Shown piece after piece: positions 36,701-44,133 of a DNA stretch of 64,000 nt (its first letter is position 1; each line of letters starts with the position of its first letter). Both the position numbers and the translations under genes were made by a program. The notes below the pieces were generated by a model. It ran no database searches. It was not told where the DNA came from and saw only the letters and a list, made by a program, of their open reading frames with translations. Source of the stretch: Pseudomonas alcaliphila JAB1 (GTDB lineage: Bacteria; Pseudomonadota; Gammaproteobacteria; Pseudomonadales; Pseudomonadaceae); the NCBI RefSeq assembly GCF_001941865.1, contig NZ_CP016162.1, positions 3,843,501-3,907,500 on the forward strand, in the 5' to 3' direction.

Positions 36701-39006
36701 TCGTCGAGCAGGCTCTGCTTGTGCGCCTCGAAGGTTTCCAGCAGCTCCTCGCGCTTGCCGAGGATATCGCTGAGGAACTGCTCCTGGTCGCCGAACTGGC
36801 TTTCCAGCTCTTCCAGTTGCACCAGCAGGCGCGACAGCTGTTCGTCGCACTTTTCCGGGTCCTGGGCCAGCGCCAGGGCATTGGTGATGCCCTGGCTGAA
36901 CAGCTTGAACTGGGCGCCGAACTGCGCCACGGTTTCGGCCGAGCCCAGGCCCTTGCGCCGTTGCTCGGCGCGCGCCTTGGCCTGGTTGAGACGGGCGTAG
37001 ACCTCGGAAATCGACTCGACGATACGCGTGCGCTGGGTGGCGTCGTCGATCTTCAGCGAGGCCATCAGGCTCGACAGCATGTCGAGGTTGCCGGCCATCT
37101 CCTGCATCTCGGCCAGCGGCTCGTTCAACTGGGTGACGCTTTGGGCCTTCTGCGCCAGGGCATCCAGTTCGCCGAGGCGCTGCACATAGGGCTGCAGCGC
37201 CGCATCGCTGGCGAGGAAGGCCGAGGTGGCGCCGGCCACGCGTTCCTGCGCTTCGAGCAGCTCGGTCTCCATGGCGTCGATACGCGCCACGTCGATATAG
37301 CGGTAGTCGCGGATGGTCAGCAACTGGCCGCGCTGCGCGGTGATGGCGTTGAGCGCCTCGACGAAGTGTTGCACCTCGTCCCAGCTGTCCACCAGCAGGC
37401 CGGAGAGCAGGCTCTTCTGCCGCGTCTCGGCCTCGGCCATGGCGCGGGCGGACTGCTGGCGAATGCTCTCGACCTTCTCGAACTCATCCAATACCAGCTC
37501 GGACGTGGCGGCTACTTCGCGCAGCAGCGGCGCCAGTTCGGCGCACTGGGCGTCGCCCAGCCAATGGTAGACGTCGAACAGACGACGGGTGTTCTGACAC
37601 AGCTGGGTGTAGCGCGTTACCGACACTTCGCGGCTGTCGATCTCACGACTGAGATTGAGCAGGTCGGACACGCCGCGCACCAGCTCGGCGTTGCCGATAC
37701 GGCCGAAGAAGCCGCTGCGCGCGGGCTGGCGCGCGGCATGGTCCTCGCTCTCGAACGGCGTCTGCCAGATCTGCATCGGGTGGATGCGCGTCGGCTCGCT
37801 GCCCTCGGCGGAAAAGATCACCATGCGCCCGTCTTCCAGACGTGCGTAGCCGTGACCGAAGATCGGGTTGTGCAACTGGCGGTTGATCATGTTGTAGGTG
37901 AACAGTGCCGCGCGGCCTTCTTCCGGGTGGTAGAAGATGTACTGCACGTCCTCGCCGTTGGGCGAGCGAACCGAGCGTTTGAAGCGCATGCCGCCCATGG
38001 GCTGTTCGAAGGTCTTGTATTCGCCGCTCTGCAGGTAGTAGCCGCCGGGGAAGATGATGCCGTGGTCTTCTGGCAGCTGTACGCAGGCCAGGCCGATGGC
38101 ATCGATACGCTCGACCTGGTTGGTCAGGCTGTTGAACACCAGGTAGCGCCACTGTTCTTCGCGGTACGGCAGGATCTTCAGCAGAATCAGGCTGCCCAGG
38201 CGGGCGTATTCGATCTGCGCGTCATCCAGCGACTGGGTCTTGTCGACCACGGCCTCGCGGTAGATACCCTGGCCGTCCTGGGTGTTGTTCTCGACCTTGA
38301 TGGTCAGATCGCCGCCGACGGTCTCGACGAATACGCTGTCGAGGATGTTGACGTGCGGATGGCGGCCCATGACCACCATCTCGCGGGTGGTCTTCTGCCA
38401 CTCGAAGTCGAACGGCGCCGGCAGCGCGATATCGCGCTCGCCACGGTTGTCGATATAGCGCACGTCCTTGCCGTCGGTGGAGATCGACCAGCGGAACACG
38501 CGGATGTCGGTAATGCGCTCACCGATCTGGAAACTCGCCAGCAGCTTGCCGTCACGGATAGCCAGCTGCAGCAAACGGGTGTTCTTGTAGTAGGTGTACA
38601 GCTCGTTGAAATCGGCGACGAAACTGGCCTGAGTCAGGAAGCTGCCCTCCAGCGGCACCGATTCGGCATCGAAGCCGTCAGGGGTTTCCACCAGGCGGTA
38701 GAGGGAGAACACGTCGGCGACGCTGGTTTCCTTCTTCAGCCCCAGGAACACGTTGTAGCCGAACAGCAGGCACTCGCCGACCTGGACGATGTCGCGGGCG
38801 ATGCAGTTGTTCTCGGTGCGGATACGCACCCGACCGATAGCCTCCATGGCGCTGCTGCCGAACTCGGCCAGACGCTGGCCGTTGAGCGTTTCGGTCAAAC
38901 TGCGCAGGCGCTGGCCCTGCTCCTGCAGGCGCCGCTGCAGCACCTCGTAGGCGCCGCCTTCGGCGACGGCCTTGTCCAATACGTCCTGTGTGTGTGCGTC
39001 CGACAT
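33769..39006 (-). CDS. Giant DUF3686/AAA+ ATPase (so-called DNA repair ATPase)
   Basis: This is the largest gene in the window, encoding 1745 residues. The N-terminal part (about 40-450) is beta-rich and matches what is called the DUF3686 domain. Residues about 470-860 are predicted coiled coil (EVQHFVEALNAITAQRGQLL, AEQRRKGLGSAETVAQFGAQ). The AAA+ module lies at about 1270-1480: Walker A LISPPGYGKTTLMEY (Lys about 1299), Walker B VMLYVDDIQHTHPEF (about 1355-1370) and sensor-1-like VVMSGNPYTESGD. A C-terminal helical tail follows. No membrane segment. AGGA favours the ATG at 39006 over one 9 bases upstream. Database names call such proteins DNA repair ATPases, but the context (PspA, flotillin) argues for a membrane-associated remodelling ATPase; that is inference. 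Confidence 0.88.
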   Translation of the reverse strand: MSDAHTQDVLDKAVAEGGAYEVLQRRLQEQGQRLRSLTETLNGQRLAEFGSSAMEAIGRVRIRTENNCIARDIVQVGECLLFGYNVFLGLKKETSVADVFSLYRLVETPDGFDAESVPLEGSFLTQASFVADFNELYTYYKNTRLLQLAIRDGKLLASFQIGERITDIRVFRWSISTDGKDVRYIDNRGERDIALPAPFDFEWQKTTREMVVMGRHPHVNILDSVFVETVGGDLTIKVENNTQDGQGIYREAVVDKTQSLDDAQIEYARLGSLILLKILPYREEQWRYLVFNSLTNQVERIDAIGLACVQLPEDHGIIFPGGYYLQSGEYKTFEQPMGGMRFKRSVRSPNGEDVQYIFYHPEEGRAALFTYNMINRQLHNPIFGHGYARLEDGRMVIFSAEGSEPTRIHPMQIWQTPFESEDHAARQPARSGFFGRIGNAELVRGVSDLLNLSREIDSREVSVTRYTQLCQNTRRLFDVYHWLGDAQCAELAPLLREVAATSELVLDEFEKVESIRQQSARAMAEAETRQKSLLSGLLVDSWDEVQHFVEALNAITAQRGQLLTIRDYRYIDVARIDAMETELLEAQERVAGATSAFLASDAALQPYVQRLGELDALAQKAQSVTQLNEPLAEMQEMAGNLDMLSSLMASLKIDDATQRTRIVESISEVYARLNQAKARAEQRRKGLGSAETVAQFGAQFKLFSQGITNALALAQDPEKCDEQLSRLLVQLEELESQFGDQEQFLSDILGKREELLETFEAHKQSLLDERQRRAQGVLDAAQRILDSLVRRTARLTQMDELNAFFAADPLILKLREMAERLRELKDSVKADDVEARLKAARDQAVRALRDKSELFEEGGNVIKLGPRHRFSVNTQELDLTLMPRGDQLYLHLTGTDFLEPLRDETLEGLRDYWQVSLESESPALYRAEYLAGLVLDAALSGREGLTLDLLKTHLAQPDDLTRLIRDFAAPRYKDAYEKGIHDHDAALILIQLLPLRESAGLLRYAPAARGFAALFWNRWGQDIEAELWPERARSSLHLRQMFGSEDGVLRLQEEIAAAMQRFLAQHPLAVTAAQRQAAAAYLVEELAAKPIEFTFSKYARQLLDTLQQRMQASHVWDDYRAALDNLRGRPVQRWSLAQTWLDGLCAQDQALAELVEYIPEAVAISLLDDEFPRRFTEVDLRFTVSGLIGDHPRVQDGALVLAIDDYFARLQQHRGDFVPQLQRYQALRQEVINRERAALRLSEFKPRPLSSFVRNKLINDVYLGFIGDNLAKQMGTAGENKRTDLMGLLMLISPPGYGKTTLMEYVAHRLGLIFMKINGPALGHEVRSIDPAQAPDATSRQELEKLNLALEMGNNVMLYVDDIQHTHPEFLQKFISLCDGTRRIEGVWKGRTKTYDMRGKKFCVVMSGNPYTESGDVFKIPDMLANRADIYNLGDTLGGMQEAFALSYIENSLTSNPVLAPLATREMADVYRFVAKAEGKPFSANELSHTYSAAEINEITSTLQRLMQIRDVVGRVNQQYIVSAAQADSYRTEPPFKLQGSYRNMNKMAEKISAVMNDAELLQLIADHYQGESQLLTTGAEENLLKLAELRGNMTPEQAERWAQIKRDFMRNKAMGGSDTDVGGRVVAQLNDLVESVRGLGAGKSAGETPSIPWEQLLAGLDNLGKLRPQVEVVAPPQQGTQKLLESLADSLENSFLPLIKAMDKKIDIDLRTHNRMLEISTQLRDLGALLGQEQRSDASDDEAP

Positions 39007-39130
39007 CGTAGTCATCCTGAATCTGCTGCGTCTAAAACGCCCCTCCTAAGAGGGGCTGGCAGGTTGGGCTGGGCGGCATCCGCGTAGGGTGGCCCGGGCG
39101 CCCGCTTCAGCCCACTATCTATGGCCGACG

Positions 39131-39154
39131 TGGTGGGCTGAAGCCCACCCTACA
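39131..39154. repeat. Copy 1 of a 24-bp palindromic repeat
   Basis: The first 20 bases are TGGTGGGCTGAAGCCCACCC, followed by TACA. They contain GTGGGCT-GA-AGCCCAC. An inexact opposite-oriented relative (GTAGGGTGGCCCGGGC...) lies at 39085-39115, so the pair can form a longer hairpin. An identical 24-bp copy is at 39510-39533. Confidence 0.85.
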
Positions 39155-39195
39155 AACTGGGAGTGTTGGTAGGGTGAGCAGGCGCAGCCGGCTTG

Positions 39196-39435
39196 CTATG
39201 CGCCGATCTTCTGCTCGACGATGGCGATCTTGTCGCGCAGCGCCGCATCGATCTCTTCGGGGCGCACCTGGGCGATGATCTTGCGCAGTACCCGCACCTC
39301 GTTGTCGTCGATTACGCCATCTCGCTCGGCGATTTCCAGCAGCGCTTTGAGTTCCTGAGCATCCAGGCGACCGTCATTGCTGAAGCACTGGATCGAGCGG
39401 AAGGTCATCTCCAGATAATCTCTTGACTCTGACAT
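39196..39435 (-). CDS. Small helical TerB-like protein in the flotillin/ATPase cluster
   Basis: This 79-residue soluble all-helical protein has GRLDAQELKALLEIAERDGV and DDNEVRVLRKIIAQVRPEE, resembling one half of a TerB-like domain or a degenerate EF-hand pair (NDGRLDAQELKALL and DGVIDDNEVRVL each look like a Ca-loop followed by a helix). It starts at ATG 39435 with AGGGA upstream. It is between the flotillin and giant ATPase genes and flanked by copies of an intergenic repeat. Function unknown; an adaptor between the two neighbours is a guess from position. Confidence 0.72.
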   Translation of the reverse strand: MSESRDYLEMTFRSIQCFSNDGRLDAQELKALLEIAERDGVIDDNEVRVLRKIIAQVRPEEIDAALRDKIAIVEQKIGA

Positions 39436-39509
39436 CTCATATTCCCTGATTGGTCGAAATTAGGTGGTCATATGGCGGGGGCGGCTGAAGCCCCTACCAC
39501 AGTGAGCAA

Positions 39510-39533
39510 TGGTGGGCTGAAGCCCACCCTACA
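39510..39533. repeat. Copy 2 of the 24-bp palindromic repeat
   Basis: This copy is identical to 39131-39154. It precedes the stop of the flotillin gene by about 10 bp, with a partial relative (GGGGGCGGCTGAAGCCCC) just to its left at 39478-39495. Confidence 0.85.
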
Positions 39534-39543
39534 GACAGGGCGC

Positions 39544-41589
39544 TCAGGCTTGCTCCGGGCCTGCGCTCGGTGCAACCACCGGTGCGGCCGGAGCGGCCTT
39601 GCCAGCCAGCAGACGCGACAGCACGTCCTGCACCACCGGGCTCTTGCCCACCACGCCTTCAATGGCCTTGCCCACCGACAGCGACTTGGCGAAGGAGTTG
39701 AAGAAGTCGCCCTCGCCGCCGACGATCTCGATCTTCGCCTTGGCCAGCGCGGTGGCCAGCACCTCGGCCTGATCCTTGGCGATTTCCTTGTTGGCGGCGA
39801 TGGCGGCCATGGCCTCCTCGAAGCTCTTCTCCAGTTGCATGCGGAACTCTTCGTGAGCACGCGCGTTGTCGCTCAGTGCATCCAGCGCGCCGAACTTCTT
39901 GCCCAGACCTTCGGCTTCGGCGTTCAGACGCTCCAGCAGCACCTGCGCTTCGGCCATGCCCAGGTCCTGGGTCGCCTTGGCTTTGGCGGTGCCAAGTTGC
40001 TCTTCACCGCGCGCCTGGGCGCCGAGCTTCTCTTCCAGCACCTTGGCGTCGGCCAGGCCGTCTTTTTCCTTGGCCGCCGCTTGCGCTTCGATGACACGCG
40101 CCTGCGCCAACCCCTTCTCCTGCTCGCCCTTGGCTTCGGCGATCAGACGCTCGGCCTGCACGCGAGCCTCGGCCAGACCTTCCTTCTCCTTGGCCGCAGC
40201 GGTGACTTCACGCACACGCGCATCGGCCAGGCCAGGTGCGGCGCGCTCGGCTTCGATACCTTCGGCCAGTTTCTTCTTGGCTTCGGCGCTCTTGGCCGCT
40301 GCTTCCAGCTCGGCCTGGGCCAGGTTGTTGATTTCCACCGCCTTGTGCTTGGAACGGGTTTCATCGGCTTCGGCCTGCTTGACCTGGCGCACCAGCTCCT
40401 GCTCGGCTTCGGCCTGGGCATTGAGCACGGTGACCTGCTTGAGGCGCTCGGCCTCGGAGACTTCACGTACTTCCTTGATGCGCTCTTCTTCCTGGGCCAC
40501 GGTCTTCTCGACCGCGACGCGCTCGCGGATCACGCCGGCGATGTTCTTGCGCTCTTCTTCCAGCGCCTTTTCCTTCTCGATGCGCTGCAGTTCGACTTCG
40601 CGCTCGCGGGCGACCACTTCCAGATCCTTGGCGCGGGTAACTTTCTCCACCTCGATGACCACGGCACGCTGGCGGTTCTGCTGGGCCACTTCCACTTCGC
40701 GCTGATGGTTCTCGGCGCGGATATCCAGCTCCTGCTGGGTCTGGATGCGAGCCTGTTCTGCCTTCAGGCGCTCTTCTTCCTTGACCTTGAGAGTCTCGGC
40801 TTGCTCACGCGCCTGGATGGTTTCGATTTCGCGCTTCTGGCGTGCTTCGGCATCGGCCTGCTGGCGTTCCAGGGACAGGGTCGCCTCGCGGGTTTCGACG
40901 TTCTTCTTCTTGATCGCCAGCTCTTCGTTGCGCTCCAGCTCGTTGGTGATGACGTTCTGCGCAGCGGTCAGCTCGGTGATCTTGCGGATACCTTCGGCGT
41001 CGAGGATGTTGCTCGGGTCCAGCGAGTGCTTGGCCGTCTGCTCCAGGTAATCGATAGCCACGTCTTCCAGCACGTAGCCGTTGAGATCGTTGCCGATCAC
41101 CTCGACGATACGATCACGAAACTCCTGGCGATTCTCGAACAGCTGGACGAAGTCGAACTGCTTGCCGACTGTCTTCAGTGCTTCGGAGAACTTGGCGTTG
41201 AACAGTTCGTTGACCGCTGCGCGGTCGGAGGCACGCTCCACGCCGATGGCCTTGGCCACCTTGAGCACGTCTTCCTGGGTCTCGTTGACACGCAGGTAGA
41301 AGGCCACGGTGATATCGGCGCGCATGTTGTCGCGGCAGATCAGACCGTCCTTGGCGCGGCGGTCGACTTCCAGGGTGATCAGGGAGATCTTCATGAACTC
41401 CTTGAGGTGGATCACCGGGTATACCAGCGAGCCGGTGAAATGCACCTTGGGGGTCGAGCTCATGTCGTTGACGATCAGCGCGGTGCCTTGCGGAACCTTG
41501 ATATAAAAAGCCTTGAACAGGGCAATCAGGGCAATGATGAAGAGGACGACCAGCCCTGCCCCGACGATGAAGGGAATGACGTTTTCCAT
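39544..41589 (-). CDS. Flotillin / SPFH-domain protein (YqiK-like)
   Basis: This 681-residue membrane scaffold protein has one N-terminal transmembrane helix (about 5-27, IPFIVGAGLVVLFIIALIAL), an SPFH/band-7 domain (about 30-220, including FKAFYIKVPQGTALIVND and DITVAFYLRVNETQED) and a long Glu/Ala/Lys-rich coiled coil (about 230-600) with repeated AEAKKK/EREV-type heptads. The C-terminal part is hydrophobic and Ala/Pro-rich. Flotillins form oligomeric membrane microdomain rings. AAGGAG lies upstream of the ATG at 41589. The upstream YqiJ-like gene is 84 bp away, the same pairing as E. coli yqiJ-yqiK. Confidence 0.92.
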   Translation of the reverse strand: MENVIPFIVGAGLVVLFIIALIALFKAFYIKVPQGTALIVNDMSSTPKVHFTGSLVYPVIHLKEFMKISLITLEVDRRAKDGLICRDNMRADITVAFYLRVNETQEDVLKVAKAIGVERASDRAAVNELFNAKFSEALKTVGKQFDFVQLFENRQEFRDRIVEVIGNDLNGYVLEDVAIDYLEQTAKHSLDPSNILDAEGIRKITELTAAQNVITNELERNEELAIKKKNVETREATLSLERQQADAEARQKREIETIQAREQAETLKVKEEERLKAEQARIQTQQELDIRAENHQREVEVAQQNRQRAVVIEVEKVTRAKDLEVVAREREVELQRIEKEKALEEERKNIAGVIRERVAVEKTVAQEEERIKEVREVSEAERLKQVTVLNAQAEAEQELVRQVKQAEADETRSKHKAVEINNLAQAELEAAAKSAEAKKKLAEGIEAERAAPGLADARVREVTAAAKEKEGLAEARVQAERLIAEAKGEQEKGLAQARVIEAQAAAKEKDGLADAKVLEEKLGAQARGEEQLGTAKAKATQDLGMAEAQVLLERLNAEAEGLGKKFGALDALSDNARAHEEFRMQLEKSFEEAMAAIAANKEIAKDQAEVLATALAKAKIEIVGGEGDFFNSFAKSLSVGKAIEGVVGKSPVVQDVLSRLLAGKAAPAAPVVAPSAGPEQA

Positions 41590-41673
41590 TACAGCTTTAC
41601 TCCTTTGCTAGTTGTGCAGGCAGGTTCGGCATACCCTGCCTGCCCTCTGTTACGTACGGATGGTCGGCAGAGG

Positions 41674-42315
41674 CTAGACGCCTCGAAATTCTTCTTCGGT
41701 GATGACGCGATAGGCATGTTCGGCCGCCAGGTATTCGAGCAACACGACGCGGTCGCCGCGCTTGAAGCCCAGCGCCTCATCGGCACGTACCCGCAGGATC
41801 AAACCAGCGCCGCCATCTTCCAGCACCGCCTCACCATGACTGCTGGTGACACGACCACTGCGCACCACGGCCACCTGGCCCAGCACCGACTTGCTGCTGA
41901 TCGCCTCGACCTTGTGGAACAGCGGCCGCAGCGGCCGACAGATCACCGCGCACAGCGGTGCAGCCAGCACGAAGGCGCCAGCGATGACCACCAGCCCCAG
42001 CGGGTAACGCAGAATGCCCAACGGCAGGTGACGCAACAGCCATAGCTCGATGAAGTAGCAGGCGAACCAGGCAAAGAAGAACAGCAGCGTCAGCACCAGG
42101 GTGACCGGTACGCCATCGAGTTTGAGTTTGTAGAGCAGGCCGGCGAGGCCTTCGGTCTGGCCGCTGCCTTCCATCACCGAATCGGCTTCGACGTCGAGCA
42201 AGTCGACCTCGAGCAGGCCGGCGGCAACCACCAGCCAGTAGATGACCGCCACGCACAGCAGAAAGCTGTAGATGGCGGTGGGGAATGACAGCGCTGTCTG
42301 CAGGAAGAGTTCCAT
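41674..42315 (-). CDS. YqiJ-like OB-fold membrane protein (NfeD-like partner of flotillin)
   Basis: This 213-residue protein has about four hydrophobic segments (FLLCVAVIYWLVVAAGLL, VTLVLTLLFFFAWFACYF, LGLVVIAGAFVLAAPLCA) and a C-terminal OB-fold-like domain (about 140-210) with VLGQVAVVRSGRVTSSHGEA and FKRGDRVVLLEY. This is the arrangement of YqiJ/NfeD proteins, which are found beside flotillin genes. AAAGGA precedes the ATG at 42315. It follows the PspA gene after 194 bp that hold two small hairpins. Confidence 0.88.
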   Translation of the reverse strand: MELFLQTALSFPTAIYSFLLCVAVIYWLVVAAGLLEVDLLDVEADSVMEGSGQTEGLAGLLYKLKLDGVPVTLVLTLLFFFAWFACYFIELWLLRHLPLGILRYPLGLVVIAGAFVLAAPLCAVICRPLRPLFHKVEAISSKSVLGQVAVVRSGRVTSSHGEAVLEDGGAGLILRVRADEALGFKRGDRVVLLEYLAAEHAYRVITEEEFRGV

Positions 42316-42340
42316 TTATTCCTTTCCCTGATGTAGGGAA

Positions 42341-42421
42341 ACGGGGCGCGAGCGCCCCGTCATTAACGCGAAAGTCGCGCAGCGACGCCCTCCTTGATGT
42401 CCTTCTCCCCCCGGGAGAAGG
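42341..42421. repeat. Two small hairpins between the PspA and YqiJ-like genes
   Basis: ACGGGGCGC / GCGCCCCGT (42341-42360, 2-base loop) and CCTTCTCCC / GGGAGAAGG (42401-42421, 3-base loop) lie in the only sizeable gap of the cluster. The first is terminator-like for the PspA transcript, with only a short T-run (TTTCCC), so it may attenuate rather than stop transcription into the YqiJ-like and flotillin genes. Confidence 0.65.
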
Positions 42422-42509
42422 TGGCGCGCAGCGCCGGATGAGGGATGGCATGCCACGAAGGCTTTCATCATTCGGGATACCTCGCATGGCATGCCCGTTA
42501 GCAGAGCGA

Positions 42510-43205
42510 TCAAGCCTTGGACTTGTCCTTGAGCCTGGCCAGCACGCTGTCGGCACTGGCGTTGTCGGCCTTGATGCCGGCCGCGCGCAGCTTGGCTTCC
42601 AGCGAATCGTCCGGCGCACTGGTAGCAGCCAGTTCGGCCGATGCCTCCATCTTCGCCGCGCGCTCGGCCTGCTTCTGCTTGATCCGCTCGAGCGACTCGA
42701 CCGCCGTCTGCAGCTTGGCCTGCGAGCCACCATAACGCTGGGCCACGGCCATTTGCGCCTTCTGCACGCTTTCGGTGGCCTTGACCGTATCCACCTGCTG
42801 CTTGAGGCGCTTGATATTGCCCTCGGCCTGGGTCACGGCCTTGCGCAGTTGCGCCACGCTGGCGGCGAAACCTTCGGCCTGCTCACGTTCGCTGGCCTGC
42901 TCGACTTCCAGGTTGGCGATCTTCTCGGCGACTTCCTTGGCCAGGGTTTCGTTGCCCGCGTCCAGCGCCTTGAGCGCGTACTGTTCGTACTCGGCAATGC
43001 TCGCCGCGCTCTTGTTCACCTTGTCGCTGGCCAGCTTCTGCTTGGCCATGATCTCCGCCAGCGCTTCCTTGGACTTGCGCAGCTCGACATCGGCGTCACG
43101 GATTTCCTGATCGAGGATGCGCAGGGCCTGACTATCGACCACCGCCTCACCCACTTCATTGGCGCCGCCACGCAGCGCCGTCAGCATTTTGCTCCAGACA
43201 TTCAT
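42510..43205 (-). CDS. PspA/IM30 family protein (ESCRT-III-like), YjfJ type
   Basis: This 231-residue protein is nearly all alpha-helical coiled coil. The N-terminal amphipathic helix (MNVWSKMLTALRGGANEVGE) is the membrane-binding part; the rest (SQALRILDQEIRDADVELRK, AKQKLASDKVNKSAASIAEY, QVDTVKATESVQKAQMAVAQ) matches the PspA/IM30/Vipp1 family, members of the ESCRT-III superfamily that coat and repair membranes. The C-terminal tail is Ala/Lys/Ser-rich. GAGGAGA lies upstream of the ATG at 43205. It is 14 bp downstream of the DUF2170 gene, the same pair as E. coli yjfI-yjfJ. No pspF, pspB or pspC is present here. Confidence 0.92.
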   Translation of the reverse strand: MNVWSKMLTALRGGANEVGEAVVDSQALRILDQEIRDADVELRKSKEALAEIMAKQKLASDKVNKSAASIAEYEQYALKALDAGNETLAKEVAEKIANLEVEQASEREQAEGFAASVAQLRKAVTQAEGNIKRLKQQVDTVKATESVQKAQMAVAQRYGGSQAKLQTAVESLERIKQKQAERAAKMEASAELAATSAPDDSLEAKLRAAGIKADNASADSVLARLKDKSKA

Positions 43206-43219
43206 CGTCTTCTCTCCTC

Positions 43220-43840
43220 TCAGGCACTGGTCTTGAGGAAGCCTTCATAGGCTTCGGTGGCCTTGATCACGTTGTCCGCCAACAGCTCGATCTCGAACAC
43301 CACGTCGGACAGGGTCGAGGACGAACTCAGCGCACCGAACATGGTGTAGCAATCGCGCCCGTCGCCCATTTTTTCCAGGCCTATGGACGACAGCGGGAAC
43401 AGCTTGTGGGTACGCAGTACCTCTTCGTTGAAGGCCGCCGCATCCTTGACGTCCGCTGCCGGCCAGAGCAGCGCCTCGACGATGATCTGCTCACCGAACA
43501 CGGCGATGAACAGCGGCAGGTCGCCGTACTCACGCATAGTGATGTGCAGGCTGGCGTCAGCGCCTTGAATCAGCTCGATGCCGGCCTGACCACTTTGGAA
43601 CAGTTCCGTTGCCGCCAGCGCTTCATGCAGCGCCTGGGCGGTCCAAACTTGAGGCATGCTCATACCCTCCTCCTTCTCCATCGAAGCCAGCAGCGACTGT
43701 GGCTGGCGCAGTTTGCGCTCGAACGCGACCAACAATGGCGCATGCTCGGGCAAGATCCAGACTTCCTTCTTGACCAACCCCTGCTCACGCAGACGCTGAC
43801 GATAAAGACGCTGGTAATGGGCTGATGATTTGTTGTCCAT
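43220..43840 (-). CDS. DUF2170 family protein (YjfI-like), first gene of the cluster
   Basis: This 206-residue soluble protein begins with a basic helical segment (SAHYQRLYRQRLREQGLVKK, then EVWILPEHAPLLVAFERKLR) that resembles a small DNA- or membrane-binding motif. The DUF2170 domain follows (ALHEALAATELFQSGQAGIE, TMREYGDLPLFIAVFGEQII, MFGALSSSSTLSDVVFEIEL). It is the promoter-proximal gene, followed closely by the PspA gene. In E. coli the homologue YjfI sits with yjfJ (PspA-like). Function unestablished; an adaptor or regulator of the PspA protein is likely. Confidence 0.87.
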   Translation of the reverse strand: MDNKSSAHYQRLYRQRLREQGLVKKEVWILPEHAPLLVAFERKLRQPQSLLASMEKEEGMSMPQVWTAQALHEALAATELFQSGQAGIELIQGADASLHITMREYGDLPLFIAVFGEQIIVEALLWPAADVKDAAAFNEEVLRTHKLFPLSSIGLEKMGDGRDCYTMFGALSSSSTLSDVVFEIELLADNVIKATEAYEGFLKTSA

Positions 43841-43858
43841 GAATCGCAGCCTAGATCC

Positions 43859-43899
43859 TTACATGTGAACCGTAAAGTAATCACATGTAATAAATGTGA
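43859..43899. promoter_or_regulatory. Probable operator: inverted TTACATGTGA repeats plus a third half-site
   Basis: TTACATGTGA (43859-43868) and its exact inverse TCACATGTAA (43881-43890) are 12 bp apart. Their ACATGT cores are centred 22 bp apart, about two helical turns. A partial third copy, TAAATGTGAT, follows at 43891-43900 in the orientation of the first. The array sits 19 bp upstream of the DUF2170 start and between two divergent genes. The regulator is not known. Confidence 0.7.
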
Positions 43900-44133
43900 T
43901 GCCGTTCGTCAGATCAGCGCGCAGGAGTCATCCTCGGCACAAAACGCCGAAGCATGCACAGAAATGGGAAAGAAGAGAGGCAGGCACTCAGGCTCATCCA
44001 TGATTCGAGCAAAACGCTTCCATTCGCGAAGTGTCGGATTAAACATCAGGCGCTTTCATTGCGCACGGAAAAAAGCGCCAACCGGGTCGCAGTTAAGATC
44101 CCTACTCAGCCAACCCAGGAGACAGGCAGCGCC

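Noticed and set aside
33838..39087. A 1749-codon open frame on the plus strand opposite the giant ATPase
   Set aside because: It is a mirror of a high-GC coding frame. The translation is rich in His, Gln, Val and Leu and shows no domain; the minus-strand frame has clear Walker motifs and ribosome sites.
39472..42045. An 857-codon plus-strand frame opposite the flotillin gene
   Set aside because: It consists of Leu/Gly/Phe/Asp-rich sequence mirroring the coiled-coil codons of the flotillin. No start signal or neighbouring support.
42316..42509. A possible gene or sRNA between the PspA and YqiJ-like genes
   Set aside because: Only two short hairpins and no open frame with a ribosome site are visible. 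An sRNA cannot be judged without expression data.
43841..44133. Possible small genes in the gap between the DUF2170 and small membrane protein genes
   Set aside because: The plus-strand frames before 44134 have no ribosome site and odd composition. The notable signal here is the palindrome array, not coding sequence.
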